DNA of 64,000 nt from Lunularia cruciata (Eukaryota; Streptophyta; Marchantiopsida; Lunulariales; Lunulariaceae). The DNA lies in NCBI GenBank assembly GCA_948567375.1, contig OX419760.1, positions 53,444,001 to 53,508,000 of the forward strand, read 5' to 3'. Numbering within the stretch: the first letter of the stretch is position 1; every line of letters starts with the position of its first letter. Positions 13,001-23,779 of this stretch are shown here, one piece after another. The position numbers and the translations under genes are program-made. The notes below the pieces were generated by a model that had not been told where the DNA came from, ran no database searches, and saw only the letters and a list, made by a program, of their open reading frames with translations.

Positions 13001-13934
13001 AGGTCTTGTCTTCTCTATGTCTTCACCTTCTCCTTGTCGACTCCGCTTCTTTGACTTTGGAGTACTTACTTCTACCTGCGCACTCTTCTTTGTCTGCACG
13101 TAGTACTTATCACTGCTTTGGATTTGAAGAATATATTGTTGCTCCTCCGCATCAAATTGGGATGAAAGTGAGACACCATTCTGCTGCACTCTGCCGCATT
13201 GAGCAAATTCAATCCAAGGTAGAAATGTGCTGCAAACGGCATGATGTAGTGTGGAGGCAACTTATCCTGCAAATTCCACACCATTTGCCTCGTTCTCCCA
13301 AGGAAGCACCTCACCCAGTTGATGGGTTCTCCTGCAACATCTTATGGAAGAACACCGCTTGGTGTTTCATCACATAAGTCATTCTCTTCGGCTTCAGGAT
13401 TGCCATGAGAGCATTCACGGTCCCTCTCTTGACTGGATCTTTGTAACTCTCTACTTTATACCCATTCTTTGTCCTCTTCAAAGAGAAGGCATCCCTCACT
13501 TCTTGGGTTTCTTTGGCTACCTCTCCCTTCCCCAAGAACGTGGCACCCTGCTCCGTGCCTGCCTCTCTCCCGAGTACCAATCTCCAATCTGACTCTGTCC
13601 AGCGAGCCGGATTTCCTCTCTTCTTCTCTTCATAGGGGCCATCGAGACACTTACTCTTGATTATCTTGGTCATGAACCCTAGAAAACTCACATTCCAGTT
13701 CCACGCCAAGAATGTGATCCAAAGTCGGCTCAAGACTTCAATTCTTGCAATCACATCTAACCTCCAAATTGCATGATTTCTCACTGCAAATTCAGAGTTC
13801 TTCTTTCCTCCTCCTATCTTTCTTGCTTCCTCACTATCTCTCGGGTTAACTCTCTCCAATTCTCCTCTACACACTAGTGCATCTTCAACTCTACTTCCCT
13901 TCCTCCGATCTCTTGCAGGACGACTCCTCAACGG

Positions 13935-16900
13935 TGTCGTCAGGAAAAGGCAAGATGAGAGTGGTAAGGAGTGGTTGCAGGATTTTGAGAAGAGGAGGGC
14001 TCGACAGTAGAGGGTTTTTTTTCAGTGAAAGTCTTGCGGGAGGGCACATGCTGACAGGGTATGAAAATTTGGGATAGATGAGGACTGGACAGCAAAGAGT
14101 TTTCAAAAAAGAATGTCAGATGAGCTTGGTAAGGAGTGGTAGCTGGAATTTTTGAGAAAGGAAGGAAAGGAGAAGATAGATAAATCTGGAAGGGCTTTGT
14201 TGAAGGATAGAGAGGTGTCGAGCACTTCTGCAAGGGGAAAGGAATAAAAGAACAGAGCAGCAAGAAGAAGGGACTCCTAAACGTAAAGAGGTTTTAGGAA
14301 TCAAGAAGTGAAAAACAAAAGGGACGAGAAAACAGAAACGGAAGAAAAAGAGGAAGATCGTGGCAAAGAAAGGGGAATGGGGAAAGAATGGAAGGGAGAG
14401 TTGGGTAGCGGCAACAAAGGAAAATCAAGGAGACAAGGAGGTCGAGTGGTTTTGGGGAGGGACAGGAACAGTTTGAAGGGGGTTTTGAGGACAAAGAAAT
14501 CTCGAAAGGTTAATAGGACAAAACAAAATCTTGAGGGGTATGGGGGAGACAGTGAAGGATCAAAGGGTTTTTTTCTTGGACAAGAACAGTCAGAGAGGAG
14601 AGAAAAGAGGAGGAGGACATAAGGAGAATGGAGTGGAGGGAGGAAGCGAGAAAAATTGGAGTGTTGGATCAAGGATAGTGAGGAAAGGTAGGGCTTTGGA
14701 TTCTCACAGAGAGAAAAATATCAGGGATAGGAGTGGTTGTTCGTTGAGATGATGGGATGTTGGGGTAGGGATTACAGATGTTGTGGAAGATGAGAGGTTG
14801 TGAAATGCGAAATGCCGTTGAAGGAATATAGAATGTGAACTACTGGCTTGCTTCTATGCCTGCTGGGGTAAATTTGTTAGAATCAGGGGAGCGTGCCCTT
14901 CTTATGAGCTCATGTCGAATATAGTTGTGTACTGCAAACAACCTTTCATCATTGAGTAGACCGGGGACGGTGACAGGTGATCTCACCGTTAGAGATTATC
15001 TGGAGGGATCTATGTTGTGCTGTCTTTAACTGGTGATCGACAGAGTTGCTGGTAAGGGTTGAGAGCAATAAAAGTTCCGAAGATAGAAGAAGCAGACGTC
15101 TTGGTGATGGAGGTTGGGGCCAGGAGTTATTCCTGACACTGGTTTAGTGTCAGCAAGATAGTAGACAGAGATTGAACGAGAGACACAACCTGGTCCAGGG
15201 GATTTGGATTTTTCTTCAGGGAGTTGGTGGCTCTCTGAATGGAAAGGGTGGAAGCTATCTTGTAGTATACGGAAGTTGTGGAGTTGTGTTTCAAGACAAA
15301 GTGTCACTAGAAAGGCACGTCAAGCTGGTGAAAATTTCACTAGGGATGCTAAAGTGGACGGGCATGCCATGGAGCAGATACTCACTACAATGTGGACAGT
15401 AGGCATTTTGAAACTCTCTCATAGTGGACATTGGATATGGGATCTCAAGGAGACTGGAAATCTATAAAGTTTAAGTGCTAAGCAAAGAGGAACTGATTCA
15501 AGAATAGGTGATGGATATTACACGAGGTGACTTTTGGCAAAATGTCCGGAAGACATCAGCATGTTAGGGACTATAGATAGTTACCTTACTGGCAGCTCTA
15601 TTTGCATGGGACGTTGGAAGAAATCAGCATCAAGTGGATTGTTTTCGCTTTGCTGGCGTGATAGCATTCAAAGTAGGTCGATTTTGGCAGATTAGTCTAC
15701 ATTGATCTGCCATCATTGTTTTTGCATTGCAATTCTTTCTTTGCAATTGTGAGGCTTGACAGAGGGGGTTTTCAGTGGATTTTCATGAGAGTTTTCAAAG
15801 GAGAAGTTTGCGGGAGTGCACATGCTGACAGTGTGAAAATTTCAAGAAAGATGAGAGCAGGACAGAGAGCTTTTGGGTAATGACAGTAGAGAGTTTTCGG
15901 GAAAGGCCAGACTAGCTTTGCAAAGGAGAGGTTGCAGGATTTTCAAGAAGGAGAAGGGCTGAACAGGGGTTTTTCAGTGGATCTACGTGAGATTTTTCAA
16001 AGGAGAAGTTTGCGGGAGTACACATGATGACAGTGTGTGAAATTTTTCAAGAAAAATGAGGGCTGGACAGAGAGCTTTTGGGTAATGACAGTAGAGAGTT
16101 TTCGGGAAAGGCCAGACTAGCTTTGCAAAGGAGAGGTTGCAGGATTTTCAAGAAGAAGAAGGGCTGAACAGGGGTTTTTCAGTGGATCTACGTGAGATAT
16201 TCAAAGGAGAAGTTTGCGGGAGTGCACATGATGACAGTGTGTGAAATTTTTCAAGAAAAATGAGGGCTGGACAGAGAGCTTTTGGGAAATGACAGTAGAG
16301 AGCTTTTGGTAAAGGCCAGACTAGCTTTGCAAAGGAAAGGTGGACATGAACAAAAGAAGAGAGAAGTCATGTTCAGCTCAAGATAATACAAGGACTGGAT
16401 ATAGAAGCTTGATACGGGATTTGTCAGGAGCTTCTACAAGGCGTAGAGACCTTTGACAAGAGCAGTGCAGAGCGTTCGGGAAGATCTGACATACCGGAAT
16501 ATCAAAGAGAAAGGAGAATCCCGAGGAAGGACCTACTGGACAGTGGAGACTTGGAAAGAACGACAAATTGGAGATGCTGCATAACAGTGAGATGACTAGT
16601 TGTAAGGAATAGGAAATAGGACCTGCTCAATTCCTTTTCTTTCTTCATGTGCTTGGCTAGTCAGTGTGCTTCGGTTTGGTCACTGTTTGGTTCGGAGCTG
16701 TGTGTCATGGCTCAAAGGATTATAAACTGTGAAACTTGGAATTGAGATGGAAATGAGATTCCTAGTGATTGAGTGTGGGTACTTGATGTGCAAATAGCGG
16801 TAGGGAAGATAATAATAATGTTTGTTTTAGTTCTGTTTTTTACACTCAGTCCGGATTATGTAGATGGGTCAGCACATTTAACTAATTGCCCGGGATTGAG

Positions 16901-17157
16901 TCCGGTTGCATAACTTGTGGACAACTCCACAAAACCCTACCAGATCATTCTCTCTGGAAGATCAGTCTGGAAAAGAGCTACAAAACCCACCAAACCCAAA
17001 ACATATTAAAGCCAAGGATAATAGACCAACCAAGAGGTCAAGAATAATGAGCCAGGACTAATAATAGACGGTACAAGAAGGACAAAACACTCCAAAAGCC
17101 TAAGCGTAGGCAGCCAAGTGCCCAATGCAATCTCAAGACCATACGATCCCTACGACA
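13935..17157. mobile_element. Element E1: 3.2-kb TGTCGT...ACGACA insertion in C2
   Basis: The element starts TGTCGTCAGGAAA and ends CCCTACGACA, giving a short inverted terminal match TGTCGT/ACGACA. It is flanked by ACGG at 13931-13934 and 17158-17161, or AACGG on both sides if the last A is counted as target. C1 confirms the empty site. The 3223 bp are rich in G and A on the plus strand, contain a 203-bp tandem repeat, and have no convincing ORF. It could be a solo LTR of a long-LTR retrotransposon or a non-autonomous element. Confidence 0.65.
15745..16340. repeat. Tandem repeat of about 203 bp, nearly three units, in E1
   Basis: The phrase CAAAGGAGAAGTTTGCGGGA recurs at 15796, 15998 and 16201, spaced about 203 bp. 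Surrounding phrases such as GACAGAGAGCTTTTGGG repeat in step. Unit sequence differs by scattered single changes. Confidence 0.8.
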
Positions 17158-19372
17158 ACGGCGAAGGAAAATTGCTTGACATTGCTTCGTCCTTAGCCTG
17201 ATTTTTATAGAGTCACGCCTTCTTCGTCTCTCTTCAATTCAAGTTTCTACCGAGAAATCACACCTCTTGCATGCGCCTGTCACTATCAAGTGTACTTCAC
17301 ATGTATGACCGCCGGTTTTTGAACGGTCCCTTCTTGAATTTCTCACCCCAAAGAAAAGTTGTTACACTATCTTTGCCTCAAGTTAAGCTCCCTCCGATAC
17401 AAAGACTTCTTACTTTGGGTTGTATGCTGAGAGGGCAAGTCCAAGTACTTCGCCTTATGACCCGAACCCATGTTACCTTGGGTTTCATCCCAAAGACTCT
17501 TTTCTTTGCCTTCTTTGGCCATACAGGCACAATCCAACTTCTTTATACACTTCTTCTCCATTTCAAAAAAAACAAAAAATGTGGGTACCACAGCATTGCT
17601 TCACAGCACTTTGCTTTATCTATTCTCAAAAATAATGAATATTGAACAACATATGATTGCAAATGCCACCTTTAAATAGTAAAGCAATGGACAATTAACT
17701 AACAACTATACCGTTCTACAACAACTCTTCTAACCTGCAGATCCAAAATGACAATGCACCTCTTCATATCTACCTCTTCAAATCTCAAAACTATTACCAC
17801 TCCAATCCAATCCAATGTCTACCTCTTCCTTGGCTTCCAAACCTGATCCTGAAGTAGCTTCACACACTACTCTATCCTCGTGTCTATCTGATTCTACTAA
17901 ATCCTTCACTATTTCTACTACTTCTTCTTCTTGATCTACAATTCCCTTCATAACCTTCCTCATTCTCTACAATTCCCTTCATAACCTTTCTAATTCTCTA
18001 TCTCCCGACCCACTCTTCCCTAATATCTCCAATGATAACTCCAAAGATACTTGTACTCCTACTTCTCTTACTTTGGGTCTAACTACTATCAATTCCTTTG
18101 CTAGTTCTACTATATCCTCATCAAGAATTGTAATTGAAAGCATGGGTACACTATCTATGCCTTCAATTTGTAACCCACTTTCCCCTAGTTGCTCATGTAA
18201 TTGACCCAAAGACACTTACTGTCTGATCTTGCACTTTGGGTTCATTCACTATTGCTACTTCTCCTTCAATTCTATCATATCTTCAATCAGAACTGAGTCA
18301 TGAGTATCCTAAATATCTTCTTTCCCTATCCTAACTATTTTAGACGCTTCAAATATCTAACCCAAAGACTCTTACATATGATGTTTGACTACCTCAGGTT
18401 GAATCACATTTGTCTTGAGGTTAAGTCTTTAGACCCAAATTCATGTAAACCCAAAGTCCAAAGTCGTATAGACTCAAAGACACCAACCTGAAGTCCTTCA
18501 ACTACTTTTTACATCTACTTCCAAAAATTCAAATGCTTTTAACTTCTGTTATATAACTCCAAACTTTGTGATTTTGCTGACAACAAGAAGCCCTGAACAA
18601 GGCGCTTCCAACGAGGCTTAACAAGCTTGATTCGGACATGTCATCATCAAGATATAGCCCCCGCAATAATCTTGACATGTAACTTCCATTCCGATGCAAA
18701 GAAACCTTCCTGTGGCATTTGACCTCCTTCTTCCTCTTCCTCTGACACAAAGTATGCTTCTTTAGGTCTGATCCAATCCAAGTCTTTCTTCCTCAAACAC
18801 AAAGTCAACTTCCTTGGGCCTGATCAAAACACAAGTTTCACCTCATTTCTTCTCCATTTGGTTTCAACAGTGCACTTCTTCTTCAAAACTTGTCCAAAAT
18901 GAAAAATGTGGGTACTAGATCCTTTAAGACAACTCTAAATATGAACAGGATATTGTCTAGACATTGCAGCACTTCCTCATCAAAATCTTAATTTTATAGT
19001 CCTTCGCTGATTGGTCATTTTTTAGACAATTCCCCATTTACCCACCAATTCTATGGGTTGGTTTCCTATCACTCTCAAGGTCATCTTGATCCCAAGGTAG
19101 TCACTTTCTTCCCACGTACTTTCTTGATTGGCTGAACCTGAGGAAAAGTTGTTATAGGTTCTTTGGATCAGGTTGTGCATCACAATACAAAGTTGTTTAT
19201 CTTTGGCTTCATACTTCTATCTGGTTGACCCGGGTCCTTTTGACTCTAACCCAAGTCCTTGTGACTCTGGCTTTATGCCAAACACAAAATTCTTCTTATT
19301 TTTTCCCCATTTAGCCTTCCTTTGGCTTTAACAATGCATTTCTTCTTTAAAACAAAAAATATGGGTACCACA

Positions 19373-20097
19373 AGATTCTCATTCAATGGTGAAGTAGTTT
19401 CACTCAATAGAATTGAGCTCGCGGTTAGCATAGCCGATAAGATGTTCCTATTATTGGTCATCATATTGAGAAAGGACAACACTCATCATTGTGTTTCCAC
19501 AAAAACATGAAAGGTATTTTCCCAATTTGGTGCCACCAAAATAGGAACCATAGCTACTTTTGGTTTTCAAGGTCTCAAGAGCCTCAATATATTGATCTAG
19601 CCATAAGAAATTCATTATGGAATGTAGTAGTGTGATCATCATAGATGTTATTTTAGATTATATATTGATGGTAATATCTACAAGTACTTATGCCTCTTGC
19701 AACAAGGGAACAAATTCATAAGTACTTGCAAGCATGCAAACCTCATATTGATTTGAATTTGTCCATGACTTGGAATCCTAAAGGGATTGTGTCTGTTGTA
19801 TTTTCCAAAGGTTTGTCTAAAAAGTAGTATAGCAATTCCATATGTCTGATGGACTTCCTACTCTTTTGCATTTCTCTTTGGAATGATTTGTTTGGTGGTG
19901 GCATCAATGGTGTAGTTTGGAGAGTTTCCCACCTCACTCATAACTTGCATCTTGCATATCATATTCAATATGCATGTCTTTCTTGAATTGGCTGAGGAAG
20001 CCTTGTCATCCTATATGACCTCTATTTTGCTATCCTTAGGAATGATAGTATCATCTCAAAGATTGTTGTTGAGGTAGAAATATTTGTCATTGGTTTG
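19373..20097. other. Unassigned AT-rich stretch
   Basis: This lies between the end of C4 and the start of C6, and continues at 21945 after C6. Both strands have only short frames with no motif I recognise. It is probably an older transposon or intergenic remnant. No tRNA or rRNA was seen. Confidence 0.4.
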
Positions 20098-21939
20098 TGT
20101 GACAACCCAACAAATATCACTTTTATGGTAATCAGGTAAGTAAAGTTTGTTCCCATAGAGATACGAGTAAGAATTAGTCAAATACAAAGCAAAGTAACAA
20201 TGTAGTTCTTCTTGGTTGCATCTTTAATCTCTCAGGTTGAAACTACACCTAGAAGAGAATAACAAGCACTGATTTGTAGTCTTGTCACAAATTACAACAT
20301 CCATCAAATTCTGTCCAAACAAATCTTGATTGTGATGATTCAGATTCCTCCCAAAAATGGCTATTTCATTGTAAAACAACTTCACCTCAGAATTTTGTTC
20401 CACCCCTCCATGAAGGCATAACTTCCTTGTTCAAAATTGCTTCACATCAACCCTCCGTTGCAATTACAAATGCAGAATACTACCAATACTACAATTCCTC
20501 TTAGATTAATCAAGGTATTGCTTTGATTGCTATTCACTTAGGATCAAACACACAGAATGGAATCAGAGATGTTGAATCCAACATCTAATACTTAAAATTG
20601 CACTTCAAATTTCTCCTAACACTCACAAACACAAAAACACAAAATTGATACTTGGAATTAAGCTCAAGCGACTAGCATTGTTTCACAACACTTTACTTTA
20701 TCTATTCTCAAGAATAATGAACACTAAACAACATTTTACTGCAAAGGCTTCCTTAAAATAGGTTGAGCTCTTGACAGTTATCTAACTCTCTAAACTATTT
20801 CCTAACAACTTTACACACCTGCAAATTTAAACTGACAATGCACATCTTCATATCTACCTCTTCCTATTTAAAAACTAGTCCCAATCTACTCCAATGTCTA
20901 TTCCTACTTTGGTTTCCAAACCCAATGAAAGTTTCTTCACTTCTTTGTCTTTGGGTCTATCTATTACCATTAAATCTTTTGTCAATTTTACTCTAATTTG
21001 CAATTAAACTCATAAGTAACCTATCTACTTCCTTATCTTGCAACCCACTCCTCTCTAAAGTCTCAAATAATTGACCCAAAGACACTCACTTCAGGTTCAT
21101 TCACTATAGCTATTTTCTCTTCTAATTCTATCTTATCTTCAATTAGGACTGAAATCTAAACCGTCTGACTTGCATAGCTCGGATATCTTAGGTGCGGTAG
21201 GGCAGATTTCTCATATAGACTCTATTGAGGCTTAGCCCCATGTTACTTTTTTTGTCTCTCCCTTGTATGGCTTGATGTGGACTTCCCATCCTTCATTTTT
21301 CCTATGTGGTTGCCTTCTTCTTATCTTCAATTAGGACTGAAATTGAAGTCATGGGTATCCTAACTACCTTTTCTTTCTCTATCTTAACTACTTCAGATGT
21401 TTCAGACATTTGACCCAAAGACTTCTACATCTGATGTTTGACTACCTTGAATTATGTCACCTTTGTCCTGAGGCAAAGTCTCTAAACCCAAAGTAGTATA
21501 AGTCCAAAGGTGTATAGACCCAAAGAACCCCAACCCATAGTCACTCAATTACTCCATATATCTACAACAAAAATTTCAAATTTTCTGTAACTTCTACATA
21601 CCTCCAAAATTTGCAATTTTGGTGGCAATAGAAAGCCCTAAATGAGACACTTTTAACGAGGTATAGTACATATGATTTAAACTTGTGGTCACTAAGATAT
21701 GGCCCCTGCAGTAATCTTCACTTGTAACCTCCATTCCAATGCAAAGAACCCTCCTTCAGTTCTGCACTCCTTTGGGTATGATCCAATCTGAGTCCTTCTA
21801 CCTCAAACATGAATTTGACTTCCTTGGCCAGATCAAAACAAAGGTTTCTCCTTGTTTCTTCTCCATTTGGATTCAATTTGGTTTCAACCTTGCACTTCTT
21901 CTTCAAAACTTATCAAAAATGAAAAATGTGGGTACCATA
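20098..21939 (-). mobile_element. C-family short copy C6
   Basis: Perfect target duplications GTTTG lie at 20093-20097 and 21940-21944. It starts TGTGACAACCCAAC and ends TGTGGGTACCATA. It is 1842 bp, including a 163-bp insertion at 21156. It lacks the globular domain and keeps the terminal block and part of the tail of the coil region, like C7. No usable frame remains. Confidence 0.8.
21156..21318. mobile_element. 163-bp insertion flanked by 25-bp direct repeats (SINE or LINE fragment?)
   Basis: An identical 25-bp sequence (beginning TCTTATCTTCAATTAGG) stands at 21131-21155 and 21319-21343. The related copy C7 has a single version near 18275. Long perfect duplications are typical of target-primed reverse transcription. 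The insert contains TAGCTCGGATAT, weakly like a Pol III A box, but no B box or poly(A) tail is visible, so the class is open. Confidence 0.5.
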
Positions 21940-21944
21940 GTTTG

Positions 21945-22279
21945 TTGTACTAATAATTGATGTCATCCTTGATGTGAAAGTAGCAAGAGCAAGGTATTAT
22001 GCACATGTTCTTGTGTATATGGAAATCTTGAGACAGGGATTTGTTGTGAGACTTGTTTGGGATGTGCATCGGAGTTGCTTAGTAGTATTGGTACAAATGT
22101 CTCAAAAACTAGTTTGACTAGTACAATTGTGACTTTGGTAGGTGATAAGGGGAGATGGCCAGACAAGTTTACATCATAACCTCAAATACATCATGAGCAC
22201 TCATCTCTTCCTTGGTTATACATAGATAAATAGCAATGATATCCGCAATCTCGTCATCATTGTCAACATAAACGGGGTT
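21945..22279. other. Unassigned stretch
   Basis: This continues the sequence left of C6. I see no recognisable coding or RNA gene here. Confidence 0.4.
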
Positions 22280-22627
22280 CTTATAATACCAATAGCTAGA
22301 CATATGATCTAGAGATGAAATTTGGTTTGGTAACATCTGGGAGGATGTTATACATGATGGACTAAGTAGATCAGATAGAGGTATCACCAAAAGGGTACTT
22401 CTACTAATAGACCAAAAACCAAAATATGCTTGAAGACTTTAGAATCAATAGCTAGACATATGATCTAAAGGTAGAATTTGGGTTGATGACATTTGGAAAG
22501 ATGGTACACATAATGGATGAAGTAGATCAGGTAGAGTTATCACCAAAAGAGCGCTTCTACTGATAGTGCAAAAACCAAAATAGGCTTGAAAATAGGCTTT
22601 AGAGAGAGAATGGGATAGAAGCTCCTT
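22280..22627 (+). repeat. Truncated D-family LTR, forward orientation
   Basis: It begins TATAATACCAATAGCTAGAC, the D LTR start with one change, and shares long matches with 31478-31830. It stops where the reverse-oriented solo LTR begins at 22628. Confidence 0.6.
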
Positions 22628-23372
22628 GTAATACTCCAAGGACAAGAGAACTCTTCAAGAGAGATACAAAAGAGAAAACACAAATTTCACACTCAATCCT
22701 CCGATGCACCAAAAGAGCACCTTCTACTTATTATATAGCCAAGGAGGATCTGCTCCAATGAAGCTCCACCATAGGATTAGGTACATGGATAGGTGACCTG
22801 TCAGAAAGCTCCACCCTTAGATTACTTTCTTGGATGGGTGACATGTTGGTCTTGGTCCCATCTGGCTGGTCAAATAGGCTTTGACTAGAGGGAATCTTTT
22901 AAAGAATCTTCTTGTAGGAATTTCCAAATCACGTGGGTGAGATACCATTGGAAAGCTCTTGATGAGACAAACCAGGGAGAAGAAAGGCTTGCCTTCTTCC
23001 ATTGGCTAGAAAATTATTAGATTTTGAAGGCCTAATTCATCCATTTAAGCCTCTGAAATTGCCTTTGAAGTTTTCAAGCCTATTTTGGCTTCTGCCCTAT
23101 TAGTAGAAGTGCTCTTTTGGTGATATCTCTATCTGATCTACGTTCTCCATCATGTATAACATCCTTCTAGATGTCACCTCCCCAAGTCACTTCTAGATCA
23201 TATGCCTAGTTATTGATTCTAAAGTTTCCAAGCATGTTTTGATTTTTGGCATATTAGTAGAAGTACTCTTTTGGTAATACCTCTAGCTTATCTACTTAGT
23301 CCATCATTCATAACATCCTTCCAAATGTTACCAAACCAAATTTCATCTCTAGATCATCTATCTAGCTATTGA
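22628..23372 (-). repeat. D-family solo LTR, reverse orientation
   Basis: This is 745 bp, from TGTAATACTCCAAGG to TAGCTATTGATATTACA on the plus strand, so TG...CA on either strand. The flanks are CTCCT and CTCTT, a 5-bp duplication with one transition. It matches the D1 and D2 LTRs in inverted orientation. No internal D sequence is attached, so it is read as a solo LTR. Confidence 0.65.
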
Positions 23373-23779
23373 TATTACACTCTTTGAGGACTATTTCCTA
23401 TGACCCAATTTCCATTCTTGAATCCATTTTACATCAAGATCATGTACATCCAACAAGAACAAGTGAGAGTTTATCTCATTTACCATTTTGGAGCAAAGTT
23501 CATGGACATAATGATGAACTCACCAAACTTGGTGATTCTACTTGTAGTGATTTACAATAGAGAATGGGATTTGAAAATCTACATTTTTTGTGATGGATCT
23601 AAATGTCTCAAATCCTCTCCCTTTCAACACTCAAGTAGAAATTCATTATGTAGTTAGACCAAAAGTGATGTTTAGGGATTTTGTAGTCAAGAATTTTGGT
23701 GAGGAATATTATCAAAGAGTGATATCTTCCGAAGTCCCAATGGTAGTCCCAATAGTTTGTGCACCCTCTTGAGTGATCA
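23373..23779. other. Unassigned stretch left of C3
   Basis: Plus-strand runs of 60-85 codons overlap here, but no motif is recognisable. It may be the 5' part of D1 or its flank. Nothing further can be supported. Confidence 0.35.

Larger units (their letters stand above)
11462..17182 (-). pseudogene. C-family ORF in C2, split by E1
   Basis: The ATG at 17182 begins MSSNFPSP. After seven codons the frame is broken by E1 and resumes at 13930, continuing to 11462. The globular domain (13931-13311 and 13314-13072), the acidic region (13189-12767) and the coil (12586-11462) are each open over long runs with a few stops and frameshifts. Conserved words are FAVRNHAIWRLD, ARWTESDWRLVLG and EYLREVVCPLLVKLE. 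The function is unknown, as for C1. Confidence 0.65.
10667..17592 (-). mobile_element. C-family copy C2 (inserted in C7, contains E1)
   Basis: The flanks are GCACT at 10662-10666 and GCATT at 17593-17597, a 5-bp duplication with one transition. C1 shows the uninterrupted target GAGCACTGCTTCACAGC. The ends are TGTGACAACCCGGC and TGTGGGTACCACA. Removing E1 leaves about 3.7 kb, the full size. The ORF starts at 17182 and resumes at about 13930 after E1. Confidence 0.85.
10072..18919 (-). mobile_element. C-family short copy C7 (host of C2)
   Basis: The copy is bounded by perfect target duplications TCCTT at 10067-10071 and 18920-18924. It starts TGTGACAACTTGGC and ends TGTGGGTACTAGA. Without the nested C2 it is only about 1.9 kb. 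It keeps the conserved terminal block and part of the coil region (17780-18215) but not the globular domain. It matches C6 in size, so the 1.9-kb form looks like a second size class rather than random decay. Confidence 0.8.
8682..19372 (-). mobile_element. C-family copy C4 (host of B1 and C7)
   Basis: Only 8682-10071 and 18925-19372 belong to this copy; between them lies C7 with its own insertions. The right end reads TATGGGTACCACA, the C terminus with one change. The left part was cut by the B1 insertion, and the remainder is off the window. The segment 18925-19372 matches the leader of other C copies, including a TATA-like site. The right flank is AGATT, but its partner duplication is not in the window. 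Confidence 0.7.

Noticed and set aside
14294-14672. Minus-strand Ser/Pro/Leu-rich ORFs in E1
   Set aside because: They arise from the GA-rich composition of E1; there is no conservation elsewhere in the window to support them.
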